A stretch of DNA of 64,000 nt from Macondimonas sp045864775 (GTDB taxonomy: Bacteria > Pseudomonadota > Gammaproteobacteria > UBA5335), in the NCBI GenBank assembly GCA_045864775.1, contig BTVR01000001.1:558001-622000 (forward strand), in the 5' to 3' direction. Each line of letters begins with the position of its first letter. Within the stretch, counting starts at the first letter, position 1. Below are positions 19,083-27,863 of the stretch, in pieces. Under the pieces are notes generated by a model that did no database searches, was not told the DNA's origin, and worked only from the letters and a program-made list of their open reading frames with translations. The translations under genes and the position numbers were made by a program.

Positions 19083-20129
19083 ATGAAGCCTGAATGGACC
19101 TCGTTTCTGACCGATGCCGGCGCCGAATTTTCGGGCAGCGGGCTCACCCATTTCGGCAATCCCGAACGGGAACGCCGCATGGCCCTCTCGGCGCCGGTAT
19201 TGGCCGATCTCGGCCATCTGGGCCTGCTGGAGGTCCGAGGTCCGGATGCCCGCAATTTTTTGCAGGCGCAGCTCGCCACCGACGTCGGCACGGTGTCGGC
19301 GGAGCAAGGCGCATTTGCCTGCTACCTCAACCCGCAGGGCAAGGTCATCGCCAGCTTCATCCTGTTCATGCGCGGCGAGGATTTCTATCTCGCGCTACCC
19401 CGCGAGCAGCTCGAGGACATGCTCGCCCGGCTGCGCCGCTTCGTGCTGCGCGCCCGAGTGACCCTGGAAGACGCCTCCGAAACCCTCATCCGCATCGGCG
19501 TCTCGGGCGCGGCCCTGGCGGATGACCTCCGGGAGTGCGTGGGTGGCGCGCTGCCGACCCAGCCCTTCGCGGTCCTCACCGCCGAGGACACGACGCTCAT
19601 CGCCCTGCCCGGCCCGGCGCGCTGGCTGGCGCTCGCCCCCCTCGAAGCGGTGAAAAGCCTGTGGCAGCGGCTGCAGGTGCATGGCGCGCCGGTGGGCCCG
19701 GAGGCCTGGGCCCTGCTCGCCATCCAGGCCGGCGAACCCTTTCTCAGTGCCGAAACGGCGGAACAGTTCATCCCCCAGATGCTGAATCTCGACGCACTGG
19801 GCGCGATCGGCTTCGGCAAGGGCTGCTATCCCGGGCAGGAAACCGTTACCCGCGTGCGCCATCGCGGTGAAATCAAGCGCCGGTTGCGCATCGGCCTCGC
19901 CCAGGCCGACACCCCGCCGCGCCCCGGCATGGCCTTGGTCCGCGCCGGCGAGGCGGCGGATGAGGCCGCCGGGACCGTGATCGCCGCCGCGCGACATCCC
20001 GATGGCGGATACCTGACATTGGCGGTGGTGCGACAGGACGTATTCGGCGCCGGCGAGATCACCCTCCCCGATTGTGGCAACGCCCCTTTCCTGCCACGCG
20101 AGCTGCCCTATCCGCTTCCCGAGCGCTGA
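19083..20129 (+). CDS. ygfZ: Folate-binding protein YgfZ, iron-sulfur cluster repair
   Basis: Tetrahydrofolate-dependent protein needed for the activity and maintenance of certain iron-sulfur enzymes, related to the glycine-cleavage T-protein. The 348-residue sequence contains the diagnostic GKGCYPGQETVTRVRHRG segment with the functional cysteine, and an N-terminal LEVRGPDARNFLQAQLATDV. AGGAGC lies seven bases before the ATG. It is divergent from the sdh locus, whose SdhB is rich in such clusters. Confidence 0.93.
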   Translation: MKPEWTSFLTDAGAEFSGSGLTHFGNPERERRMALSAPVLADLGHLGLLEVRGPDARNFLQAQLATDVGTVSAEQGAFACYLNPQGKVIASFILFMRGEDFYLALPREQLEDMLARLRRFVLRARVTLEDASETLIRIGVSGAALADDLRECVGGALPTQPFAVLTAEDTTLIALPGPARWLALAPLEAVKSLWQRLQVHGAPVGPEAWALLAIQAGEPFLSAETAEQFIPQMLNLDALGAIGFGKGCYPGQETVTRVRHRGEIKRRLRIGLAQADTPPRPGMALVRAGEAADEAAGTVIAAARHPDGGYLTLAVVRQDVFGAGEITLPDCGNAPFLPRELPYPLPER

Positions 20130-20254
20130 AAAGCTTTTCCTGACCGCAAACGAAGAATCGGACGCGAGGCGAGTTAGCGGTCCGCTCGTACATGCGGCTC
20201 GGCCGAAGAACGAATTCCTATAAGCACAGGCGACGGTCTATTGAGCCGGCTTTG

Positions 20255-21124
20255 TCACGGGGCAGGCTTGCCGTAGTGCAATTCCCGATGACAGTTGGGG
20301 CAAAGCGCGATGGCGTTGGCAACCGTGTCCTCTCCTCCAATCGCAAGCGGCACCCGATGATGAACCTCCAGGTAAGGTGTTCCATCGGACTCCCGATTGA
20401 ACGGAGCCGGCTTCGCGCATCGCTGGCAGTTACCGGCCGCCTGGAAAAGCACTTCGGCCACAACGTCAGGATTTCGCACGAAAACGCTGGTCACGATGTC
20501 AGTCCGCTTGGGCAACACTCGTGCATGCCGCAGTCGTTCGGCTCTGGCCGCACTCGACAGTTCGCGCGACCTCTCGACATGCCGCTCGAACTCGGAGTGG
20601 TATGCCTGCAGTGAATCAGGGGGCAACCTGCAGATGATGGTGTTCATATCGACGATACGCACTTCGCAGCCGATGTCCCGACGGGGTTGCAATCTCAACC
20701 ATAGAGAACCGTCGTCGATCTGGTATCGCCGTGAGCCGTTGTCGATCTTGAAAAGATTTTCCAGGGAGCAATTTCCCGTTTGGGCGTCTTTCAGCACCCC
20801 GATGATGGGAAGCTGCTTCTCAAGAGCGAGCTGAACGCGATTCCAGTGCGCCGTCCAGGTTCGCGAGCCGTGAAGCGGCGGCTTTGCAGTGCGATACCAC
20901 AACGTTCGGTCTTTCGTATCTTCGCATATAGCCTTCTCGATCAACGCCTGTCCTCCCTCATCTTCGGAAACGTGGAAGTTCCAGATCGTTGTGACAAGGC
21001 GAGTAGCATCACCTGCACGTGCCCTCTCCATCGGCACGTCGAACGCTGACCACTGCCGTCCGCGCGGGAGGGCGCCAAGTGTCTCAAATGCATCTTCGTG
21101 AGCCACATCAAAAGGAGGGGGCAT
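20255..21124 (-). CDS. HNH endonuclease, McrA-like, with an unassigned N-terminal domain
   Basis: 289 residues. The C-terminal 60 form an HNH/zinc module: CQRCAKPAPF, then LEVHHRVPLAIGGEDTVANA and LCPNCHREL, giving two CxxC pairs and the catalytic HH. This is close to the E. coli McrA type, which cuts DNA containing modified cytosine. The N-terminal 200 residues (WNFHVSEDEGG, IIGVLKDAQTGNCSLENLF) match nothing I recognise and could read DNA sequence or modification. Base composition is visibly lower in G+C than the neighbours, suggesting acquisition. AGGTGA precedes ATG 21124. No methylase or specificity gene is adjacent, so it is not an obvious restriction-modification pair. Confidence 0.75.
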   Translation of the reverse strand: MPPPFDVAHEDAFETLGALPRGRQWSAFDVPMERARAGDATRLVTTIWNFHVSEDEGGQALIEKAICEDTKDRTLWYRTAKPPLHGSRTWTAHWNRVQLALEKQLPIIGVLKDAQTGNCSLENLFKIDNGSRRYQIDDGSLWLRLQPRRDIGCEVRIVDMNTIICRLPPDSLQAYHSEFERHVERSRELSSAARAERLRHARVLPKRTDIVTSVFVRNPDVVAEVLFQAAGNCQRCAKPAPFNRESDGTPYLEVHHRVPLAIGGEDTVANAIALCPNCHRELHYGKPAP

Positions 21125-21220
21125 TCGTCACCTAGCAAACGCGCAAACGGTTAATGAGTAGATTAGATGATCGATTGGGCTCCGGACACTCGCCTCGGCG
21201 ATGGCCGGCGCCCATCAGGA

Positions 21221-21568
21221 TCAGAACAACGCTTCGGCCAGTGTCGTCATCTTCACCACGCCAAGCATGGCCTCGCGTTCCGTTGGGCATGCGGCGATGG
21301 TCGATTTGTCGACCTCGGCTCTCAGCCTGCGCAACCTGGCGGGGTCGTAGTCGAAACGTTCCGCGACCGCCATGACAAGCTGGGCACGCGCGCCCTCCGG
21401 CTGATACCCGCGAACTTCGGGAAGCAGCTTGACCATGACGGGACACACGCCGTCTGCCACATCATCGGGCAACGCCGCCGGCGCGAGCCCCAACAGCGTG
21501 AGCCCGATCGCGCCCAGGGCGCCGATGCCAGACAACACCCGATGCCGAAAAATGCTTTGCCTGCCCAT
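21221..21568 (-). CDS. Small exported protein of unknown function
   Basis: 115 residues from ATG 21568, which has GGGAGG just upstream. The N-terminus looks like a signal peptide: basic MGRQSIFRHR, a hydrophobic stretch GIGALGAIGLTLLGL, and a probable cleavage after APA. The mature part is about 80 residues, mostly helical, with two cysteines (GVCPVM and AACPTE) that could pair in the periplasm. I do not recognise the family. It lies upstream of the HNH gene on the same strand, 96 bases away, with no sign of a shared function. Confidence 0.55.
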   Translation of the reverse strand: MGRQSIFRHRVLSGIGALGAIGLTLLGLAPAALPDDVADGVCPVMVKLLPEVRGYQPEGARAQLVMAVAERFDYDPARLRRLRAEVDKSTIAACPTEREAMLGVVKMTTLAEALF

Positions 21569-21903
21569 GAAGCCTCCCAACGGCGACGGTTTGCGCTGGA
21601 AGTTCCAACGAAGCGTAGCCGGCTAGACGGCCCGCCCGCGTCCTTGACCGTCGAGCCGCGACCAGCAAACTCAGGGCTCAACGCTACCAGCCGACACTAC
21701 CGGACCTGATGGCGCGCCAGCAATCTCCGGCCTGGGACCCCACCTGCGGGATGCTCGCTGAATCGCCGGGTCTTCCCGTCCCGTCCAACGGAAGCGGGAT
21801 ATACTCCGAGAAATGACGCACACCGCCGCCGCAGACACCTGCTGCGCCCAGGCTCACTGGCGCGACGCCCGACCATGACGCACGCCGCATCGGCAGCCGC
21901 CCC
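21569..21903. other. Gene-free stretch before pxpB
   Basis: 335 bases between the start of the exported-protein gene (minus) and pxpB (plus). The left two thirds show no convincing reading frame, RNA or repeat. The right end holds two overlapping mini-ORFs described separately, preceded by a GATATACT stretch around 21798 that could be a -10-like element for pxpB but has no clear -35. Confidence 0.4.
21813..21878 (+). CDS. Possible 21-codon leader ORF upstream of pxpB
   Basis: ATG 21813 opens a 21-residue frame (MTHTAAADTCCAQAHWRDARP) whose TGA overlaps the ATG of a second mini-ORF as ATGA. Only a poor ribosome-binding sequence precedes it. Its first codons, ATGACGCAC, are repeated at the second mini-ORF. 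It may be a translated leader coupled to pxpB or a chance frame. Confidence 0.25.
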   Translation: MTHTAAADTCCAQAHWRDARP

Positions 21904-21907
21904 ATGA
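21875..21907 (+). CDS. Possible 10-codon leader ORF overlapping pxpB
   Basis: ATG 21875 begins a 10-residue frame (MTHAASAAAP) whose TGA overlaps the pxpB ATG, again as ATGA. pxpB has no visible ribosome-binding site of its own, so re-initiation from this frame is a plausible way to start PxpB. Very short, so coincidence cannot be excluded. Confidence 0.25.
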   Translation: MTHAASAAAP

Positions 21908-22599
21908 AACCGGCCGCGCGTATCGCGCCGCTGGGTGATTGCGCCTTGCAGATCACGCTCGGCGCGCGGCTCGGCGACGCCATCAATGCAAAGGTCCATG
22001 CCCTGGCGCGACGGATTCACGCAGCGGCGCTTCCCGGCCTGCGCGACCTCGTGCCGGCCTATACGACGCTGACCCTGCATTACGACCCGCAGCAGTGGAC
22101 GCACGATACGCTCGGTCGCGCACTGACGGCGCTGCTGACGGCGGACGAGGATGCGGCCGAGGCGCCGACACCCGCACGCGAGGTCTGCATCCCGGTTTGT
22201 TACGGCGGCGAGTACGGCCCGGATCTGATCGCGGTCGCCGCGCACGCAGGTCTTTCCGCCGAAGCCGTGATCCAGCGCCACGCCGGCGCGCTGTATCGGG
22301 TGTATTTCCTCGGCTTCACCCCCGGCTTCCCGTATCTGGGCGGGCTCGATCCAAGGCTCGTCATGGCACGCAAGGCCACGCCGCGCCTGCTCACCCCGGC
22401 CGGATCGGTGGGCATCGCCGGCGCGCAGACGGGCGTGTATCCACAAGCCACGCCGGGGGGCTGGCAGATCATCGGCCGCACCCCGCTGACGCTCTTCGAT
22501 CCTGCGCGCGCGCCGCCCTGTCTGCTGGCGCCCGACGACCGGGTGCGCTTCGTCGCGATCGAGCCGGCTGCGTTCAACCTCGAGGCCGGCGGGCCGTGA
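21904..22599 (+). CDS. pxpB: 5-oxoprolinase subunit B (KipI/Ahs1 family)
   Basis: One of three subunits of the bacterial ATP-dependent 5-oxoprolinase that opens pyroglutamate to glutamate. The 231-residue protein has the family pattern PLGDCALQITLG at the N-terminus, YRVYFLGFTPGFPYLGGL in the middle, and PAGSVGIAGAQTGVYPQATPGGW. No good ribosome-binding site precedes the ATG. It overlaps pxpC as GTGA, the usual tight B-C pairing. PxpA (LamB/YcsF family) is not in the window. Confidence 0.93.
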   Translation: MKPAARIAPLGDCALQITLGARLGDAINAKVHALARRIHAAALPGLRDLVPAYTTLTLHYDPQQWTHDTLGRALTALLTADEDAAEAPTPAREVCIPVCYGGEYGPDLIAVAAHAGLSAEAVIQRHAGALYRVYFLGFTPGFPYLGGLDPRLVMARKATPRLLTPAGSVGIAGAQTGVYPQATPGGWQIIGRTPLTLFDPARAPPCLLAPDDRVRFVAIEPAAFNLEAGGP

Positions 22600-23627
22600 T
22601 CCAGGTCGAGGCTCCCGGCCTGCTTACCACCGTGCAGGATCTCGGCCGCTGGGGACATCAGCACCTGGGGCTGGCGCCGGGCGGGGCCATGGATCGCGAC
22701 GCGGCGCGCATCGCCAATTTGCTGGTGGGCAACGATCCGGGCGCGGCGATGCTGGAAATCACGCTGGCGGGCCCCCGCCTCGTGCTGGAAAGCGGCGGCT
22801 GGATCGCGTGGACCGGGGGACCCTCGACCATCACCCTGAACGACGCCGACCTGCCCGGCTGGCGGCCGGTGTGGGCGCCGTCCGGCAGCCGCCTGGCCTG
22901 GGGCGGTCTCCATCGGGGATGCCGGGGTTATCTCGCGGTCGGCGGCGGGATCGACGTTCCCCTCATTCTCGGCAGCCGCAGCACCGATCTGCGCGCCGGG
23001 ATCGGCGGCTGGCGCGGGCGCCCCTTGCAAGCCGGTGACCGCTTGCCCATCGGCGCGTCCCGTCGTCCGACGGAGAAACCCCACGCCGGGGCCTGCTGGC
23101 CTCGATGGTGGGTCCGCCACGACGCCCCGCCGCCGGATCAACCGGTGACACTGCACTTCATCCCCGGTCCCGATTGGCAAACCCTGCCCGACTCGGCGCG
23201 CGAGGCGTTGGCAACCGGTGCGTTTCGGGTCGACCGGCGATGCGACCGCATGGGGCTGCGCCTCTCGGGGCCTGCCCTGCCCGCGCCGCTGGGTCCCGAG
23301 CGGCTGTCGGCGGGAGTCACCTGCGGCACGCTGCAACTGCCGCCCGACGGCCAGCCCATCCTGCTCGGCGTCGACCACCAGACCACGGGTGGCTATCCTG
23401 TGCTGGGAACGACGGCCAGCATCACCCGATCCCAACTCGCGCAACTGCGCGCCGGGGACGCGATCTCGTTCCGGCCGCTGCCGATCGCCGAGGCGCAAGC
23501 GCTGCATCGGGATCGCGAGCGGCAAATCGGCCGTTTGGCGGTTGCGCTCGAAATGGCGTGGTCCATCGCCGACGGAACGCGACCGCAACACCGGCCGCCC
23601 GACGGCGCCCATGCGCGATCGTCTTAG
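22596..23627 (+). CDS. pxpC: 5-oxoprolinase subunit C (KipA/Ahs2 family)
   Basis: 343 residues from GTG 22596, which overlaps the pxpB stop. It starts with the family sequence IQVEAPGLLTTVQDLGRWG and continues APGGAMDRDAARIANLLVGN; later YLAVGGGIDVPLILGSRST and the C-terminal VDHQTTGGYPVLGTT fit allophanate hydrolase subunit 2 / PxpC. B and C form the ATP-using part of 5-oxoprolinase with PxpA. Confidence 0.93.
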   Translation: MIQVEAPGLLTTVQDLGRWGHQHLGLAPGGAMDRDAARIANLLVGNDPGAAMLEITLAGPRLVLESGGWIAWTGGPSTITLNDADLPGWRPVWAPSGSRLAWGGLHRGCRGYLAVGGGIDVPLILGSRSTDLRAGIGGWRGRPLQAGDRLPIGASRRPTEKPHAGACWPRWWVRHDAPPPDQPVTLHFIPGPDWQTLPDSAREALATGAFRVDRRCDRMGLRLSGPALPAPLGPERLSAGVTCGTLQLPPDGQPILLGVDHQTTGGYPVLGTTASITRSQLAQLRAGDAISFRPLPIAEAQALHRDRERQIGRLAVALEMAWSIADGTRPQHRPPDGAHARSS

Positions 23628-23657
23628 CGAACCCCGCACCGCAAACGGAGGGCATCC

Positions 23658-24044
23658 ATGCGAATCATCCACACCATGCTGCGCGTCACCGACCTCGAGG
23701 GGTCCCTGGCGTTCTACACCGACGTCATGGGCATGCGGCTGCTGCGCCGGCAGGACTATCCGGAGGGGCGTTTCACGCTCGCCTTCATCGGCTACGGAGA
23801 GGAAGCCGATACGGCGGTCATCGAACTGACCCATAACTGGGACACGGACCACTACGAACTGGGCAACGGCTTTGGCCACATTGCCATCGCGGTGGAAGAC
23901 ATCCGTCGAAGCTGCGAGCAGGTCCGCGCTCGCGGTGGTGTCATCACCCGCGAGCCCGGACCCATGAAGCACGGCCATACGCTGATCGCTTTCATCCGCG
24001 ACCCGGATGGATATGCGCTTGAACTGATAGAGAAACGCGGTTGA
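23658..24044 (+). CDS. gloA: Lactoylglutathione lyase (glyoxalase I)
   Basis: Isomerises the methylglyoxal-glutathione hemithioacetal to S-lactoylglutathione. The 128-residue protein is the short bacterial form with all four metal ligands in place: H5, E56, H74 and E122. The sequence RDPDGYALELIEKRG at the C-terminus is typical, and the short loops resemble the nickel-type bacterial enzyme. It follows pxpC by 30 bases and may share its transcript. Confidence 0.95.
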   Translation: MRIIHTMLRVTDLEGSLAFYTDVMGMRLLRRQDYPEGRFTLAFIGYGEEADTAVIELTHNWDTDHYELGNGFGHIAIAVEDIRRSCEQVRARGGVITREPGPMKHGHTLIAFIRDPDGYALELIEKRG

Positions 24045-24072
24045 AACCGGGGTTTCCGGGTCGTCATTGCGA

Positions 24073-24101
24073 TTGCATCGCGGCAAGCGCTCGCCTATGG
24101 T
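24073..24101 (+). promoter_or_regulatory. Candidate promoter of sodB
   Basis: TTGCAT (24073-24078), a 17-base spacer and TATGGT (24096-24101), about 110 bases before the sodB ATG. This predicts a leader of roughly 105 bases, long enough to hold a small-RNA or Fur-type control site, though none is recognisable. Confidence 0.35.
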
Positions 24102-24213
24102 AGACCCTCGACTCGTCCCCGGCCCCGGCCTCGTCCAACACCCCGCCTGAGCGGCGGCGTCCGCTGACGCAGGCCGAGACCGATAGCCTGTTCATCCCAT
24201 CAGGAGATCGATC

Positions 24214-24798
<585 letters not shown>

Positions 24799-24828
24799 CC
24801 CCAACCTCGATCCGGCGAACCCGGCTGC

Positions 24829-24867
24829 CAGGGCTGTCCCGCCACAGGACGGCCCTGCCGTGTTTTT
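24829..24867 (+). terminator. Intrinsic terminator after sodB
   Basis: CAGGGCTGTCC (24829-24839), a 7-base loop and GGACGGCCCTG (24847-24857) form an 11-pair stem with one G-U pair, followed shortly by TTTTT (24863-24867). Confidence 0.75.
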
Positions 24868-24944
24868 CAGGGCGGCGGCTGCGAGTGGGTCACGAATTCA
24901 GAGACGTTGAAGCCAAGGACTAGGGCCCCATGAAGGAGCATCTG

Positions 24945-26108
24945 ATGTCGACCTATGCCCGCCTGCCGGTCGCGTTTACGCGCGGCGAGGGCGTGTGGTT
25001 GTGGGATGAACAGGGACGGCGCCATCTCGACGCCCTGAGCGGCATCGCGGTCTGCAGCCTTGGGCATGCGCATCCGGCGCTGACGGCGGCCTTGAGCGAT
25101 CAGCTCGCGACCTTGCTGCACACCTCCAACCTGTATCGCATCCCGCTGCAGGAAACCCTCGGCGCGCGACTGTGCGAACTGGCGGGCATGGATCGGGTGT
25201 TTTTCTGCAACTCGGGCGCCGAGGCCAATGAAGCGGCAATCAAGCTGGCGCGCCGCCTCGGCCACGGGCGGGGAATCACGCTGCCACGCATCGTGGTCAT
25301 GGACGGCGCTTTCCACGGCCGCACGCTGGCCACCCTGACCGCCACCGCCAACACAAAGGCCCAACAGGGTTTCGAGCCCTTGGTCGAAGGCTTCATCCGC
25401 GTTCCCTTCGGCGATCTGGACGCGTTGGAAACTCTGGCGACCCCGGAGAGCGGGATCGTCGCGGTGCTGCTGGAACCGGTGCAGGGCGAAGGCGGCATCC
25501 GCATCGCCCCGCCCGAGTATCTGCAGGGTGTGCGCCGACTCTGCGACCGGCAGGGCTGGCTGATGATGGTCGATGAAATCCAGTCCGGCATGGGCCGATC
25601 CGGTGCATGGTTCGCCCATCAGCTCGCAGGCGTCGCGCCGGATGTCATGACGCTGGCCAAGGCCCTCGGCAACGGCGTACCGATCGGCGCCTGTCTGTCC
25701 CGTGGCGCCGCGGCCGAAGCGCTGCAGCCCGGCAGTCACGGCACCACCTTCGGCGGTAACCCCCTCGCCTGTCGCGCGGCGCTGACGGTGCTCGACGTGC
25801 TGGAGCGCGAGCGCCTGATCGCGGGCGTCCCGGCATTGGCGCAGCGGCTGGTGGACACGCTCCGCGATGCCCTCGCCGATCTGCCGGTGGTGCGAGCCAT
25901 TCGCCACCAGGGATTGCTGATCGGCATCGAGCTGGACCGACCGGCGCCGACCTTGCCAGCGCTGGCGCTGGAGGAAGGCATCCTCGTCAACGTGACGGCC
26001 GAGCGGGTCATCCGCCTCTTGCCACCGCTGATCTGGATGGATGAACACACCCATTATCTGGTCCCGCGCCTGCGCCGCGTGCTGGATCGGTTTCTCAGTC
26101 AAGGATGA
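24945..26108 (+). CDS. argD: Acetylornithine aminotransferase
   Basis: PLP enzyme that makes N-acetylornithine from its semialdehyde with glutamate; ArgD proteins can also act in lysine synthesis. The translation shows FCNSGAEANEAAIKLAR, EPVQGEGGI, the cofactor-holding VDEIQSGMGRSG and the PLP-lysine region TLAKALGNGVPIGA. ATG 24945 has AAGGAG six bases upstream, better than ATG 24930, giving 387 residues. argF follows after 7 bases. Confidence 0.94.
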   Translation: MSTYARLPVAFTRGEGVWLWDEQGRRHLDALSGIAVCSLGHAHPALTAALSDQLATLLHTSNLYRIPLQETLGARLCELAGMDRVFFCNSGAEANEAAIKLARRLGHGRGITLPRIVVMDGAFHGRTLATLTATANTKAQQGFEPLVEGFIRVPFGDLDALETLATPESGIVAVLLEPVQGEGGIRIAPPEYLQGVRRLCDRQGWLMMVDEIQSGMGRSGAWFAHQLAGVAPDVMTLAKALGNGVPIGACLSRGAAAEALQPGSHGTTFGGNPLACRAALTVLDVLERERLIAGVPALAQRLVDTLRDALADLPVVRAIRHQGLLIGIELDRPAPTLPALALEEGILVNVTAERVIRLLPPLIWMDEHTHYLVPRLRRVLDRFLSQG

Positions 26109-26115
26109 CCCTTTC

Positions 26116-27030
26116 GTGACGGTTCGCCATTTCCTGACGCTGCTCGATTTCACAGCCGATGAGCTCAACACGATTCTGGCCCGGGCACATGCGCTCAAGG
26201 GCATGCACCGCCGCGGAGAAGCCCATCTCCCGCTGCAACACAAAACCCTCGCCATGATCTTCGAGAAGGCGTCCACCCGGACGCGGGTGTCCTTCGAGGC
26301 CGGCATGACGCAACTGGGCGGCCATGCGCTGTTCCTGTCGCCGCGGGACAGCCAGCTGGGGCGCGGCGAGCCCATCGCCGACACCGCACGTGTGATCTCA
26401 TCCATGGTGGACGCGGTCATGATCCGCGCTCACCGCCACGACATGGTGGAAACCTTCGCCGCCCATTCGCGCGTGCCGGTCATCAATGCACTGACCGACC
26501 AGCATCACCCTTGCCAACTGCTCGCCGACCTGCAGACCTACGAGGAGCACCGCGGTCCGATCGCCGGCCGCCGCGTCGCGTGGATCGGCGATGGCAACAA
26601 CGTCTGCCAGTCCTACATCCATGCGGCCATGCGGCTGGAGTTCGAACTGCGCATCGCCTGCCCGGAAAACGACGCCCCGGACGCCGCGCTGCTGCGCGCA
26701 GCAGGATCGCGGGTGGCGGTTCTGCGCGATCCGCGCCAAGCGGCGCAGGACGCGGACCTGATCGTCACCGACGTCTGGGCCAGCATGGGGCAGGAGACCG
26801 AGCAGGCCGAGCGCAGCGCCCGCTTCGCGGCCTATCAGGTCGACGCGGACTTGATGGCCTTGGCGCGTCCCGATGCCCTGTTCATGCATTGCCTCCCGGC
26901 GCATCGGGGCGAAGAGGTGGCCGCCGAGGTCATCGACGGCAAGCAGAGCGTGGTCTGGGACGAAGCGGAGAACCGGCTGCACGCGCAAAAGGCGCTGCTG
27001 GAATTCCTCCTCACGGCGGCAACCCGCTGA
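26116..27030 (+). CDS. argF: Ornithine carbamoyltransferase
   Basis: Joins ornithine and carbamoyl phosphate to give citrulline in arginine synthesis. 304 residues from GTG 26116 (AAGGA ten bases upstream). Signature motifs are the carbamoyl-phosphate-binding STRTR, HPCQLLADL, and the ornithine-side MHCLPAHRGEEV. The gene follows argD immediately, so two consecutive arginine-pathway genes are co-transcribed, and mlaF starts 29 bases later. Confidence 0.96.
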   Translation: MTVRHFLTLLDFTADELNTILARAHALKGMHRRGEAHLPLQHKTLAMIFEKASTRTRVSFEAGMTQLGGHALFLSPRDSQLGRGEPIADTARVISSMVDAVMIRAHRHDMVETFAAHSRVPVINALTDQHHPCQLLADLQTYEEHRGPIAGRRVAWIGDGNNVCQSYIHAAMRLEFELRIACPENDAPDAALLRAAGSRVAVLRDPRQAAQDADLIVTDVWASMGQETEQAERSARFAAYQVDADLMALARPDALFMHCLPAHRGEEVAAEVIDGKQSVVWDEAENRLHAQKALLEFLLTAATR

Positions 27031-27059
27031 CCGATCGACCTTGTAGCAAGGAACGCCTG

Positions 27060-27863
27060 ATGGACGATCAACTGGTCGAGATCCGGGATCTGACGTTCAG
27101 GCGCGGCCGGCGCGTGATCTTCGACGCCATCGATCTGGTCATTCCGCGTGGAAAGATCACCGCCGTCATGGGACCGAGCGGTACGGGCAAGACCACTCTG
27201 CTGCGGCTCATCGGCGGGCAGTTGCGCCCCGAGGCGGGCAGCGTCCGCGTGGACGGCGTTCTGGTGCCCGATCTCGGGCGCAAGGCGCTCTATGCCCTGA
27301 GACGACGCATGGGCATGCTGTTCCAGAGCGGCGCCTTGCTCACCGATCTCTCCGTGTTCGAGAACGTTGCCTTCCCGTTGCGGGAACACACCGACCTTCC
27401 GGAAGCGCTGGTGCGCGACGTGGTCCTGATGAAGCTGGAGCTGGTGGGGCTGCGCGGTGCCTGGCGGTTGATGCCGGATGAGCTTTCCGGCGGCATGGCG
27501 CGACGGGTCGCGCTGGCACGGGCGATCGTGCTCGACCCGATGGTGGTCCTCTACGACGAGCCCTTCGTCGGACTCGATCCGATCTCGATGGGCGTGATCG
27601 TTCGCCTGATCCGCCAACTCAATGATGCACTGGGACTGACGTCGGTGATCGTGACCCACGATGTGCACGAGGTCACTGCGATCGCGGACATGTGCTACCT
27701 GCTGTCGGAAGGCAGGATCATGGGCGCGGGCTCGCCCCAGGCGCTCGCCACCTCCGATTCGGAATGGGTGCGACAGTTCATGAACGGCCTGGACGACGGG
27801 CCGGTTCCTTTTCACTATCCGGCGGCCGACTACGCGCGCGATCTGCTGGGAGGTGCCGTCTGA
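27060..27863 (+). CDS. mlaF: Phospholipid transport ATP-binding protein MlaF
   Basis: ATPase of the Mla system that moves phospholipids between the inner and outer membranes to keep the outer membrane asymmetric. 267 residues with Walker A GPSGTGKTT (38-46), signature DELSGGMARRVALARA, Walker B VVLYDEPFVGLD and the switch histidine in VTHDVHEV. AAGGA precedes the ATG. It is first of mlaFEDCB and overlaps mlaE by one base. Confidence 0.95.
   Translation: MDDQLVEIRDLTFRRGRRVIFDAIDLVIPRGKITAVMGPSGTGKTTLLRLIGGQLRPEAGSVRVDGVLVPDLGRKALYALRRRMGMLFQSGALLTDLSVFENVAFPLREHTDLPEALVRDVVLMKLELVGLRGAWRLMPDELSGGMARRVALARAIVLDPMVVLYDEPFVGLDPISMGVIVRLIRQLNDALGLTSVIVTHDVHEVTAIADMCYLLSEGRIMGAGSPQALATSDSEWVRQFMNGLDDGPVPFHYPAADYARDLLGGAV

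Noticed and set aside
20127..20138. GAAAAGCTTTTC palindrome at the ygfZ end as a terminator
   Set aside because: A palindrome with no loop cannot form a normal hairpin, and no T-run follows.
21132..21446. A 104-codon minus-strand frame overlapping the exported-protein gene
   Set aside because: Arginine-rich, no family features, and the overlapping frame has a signal peptide and ribosome-binding site.
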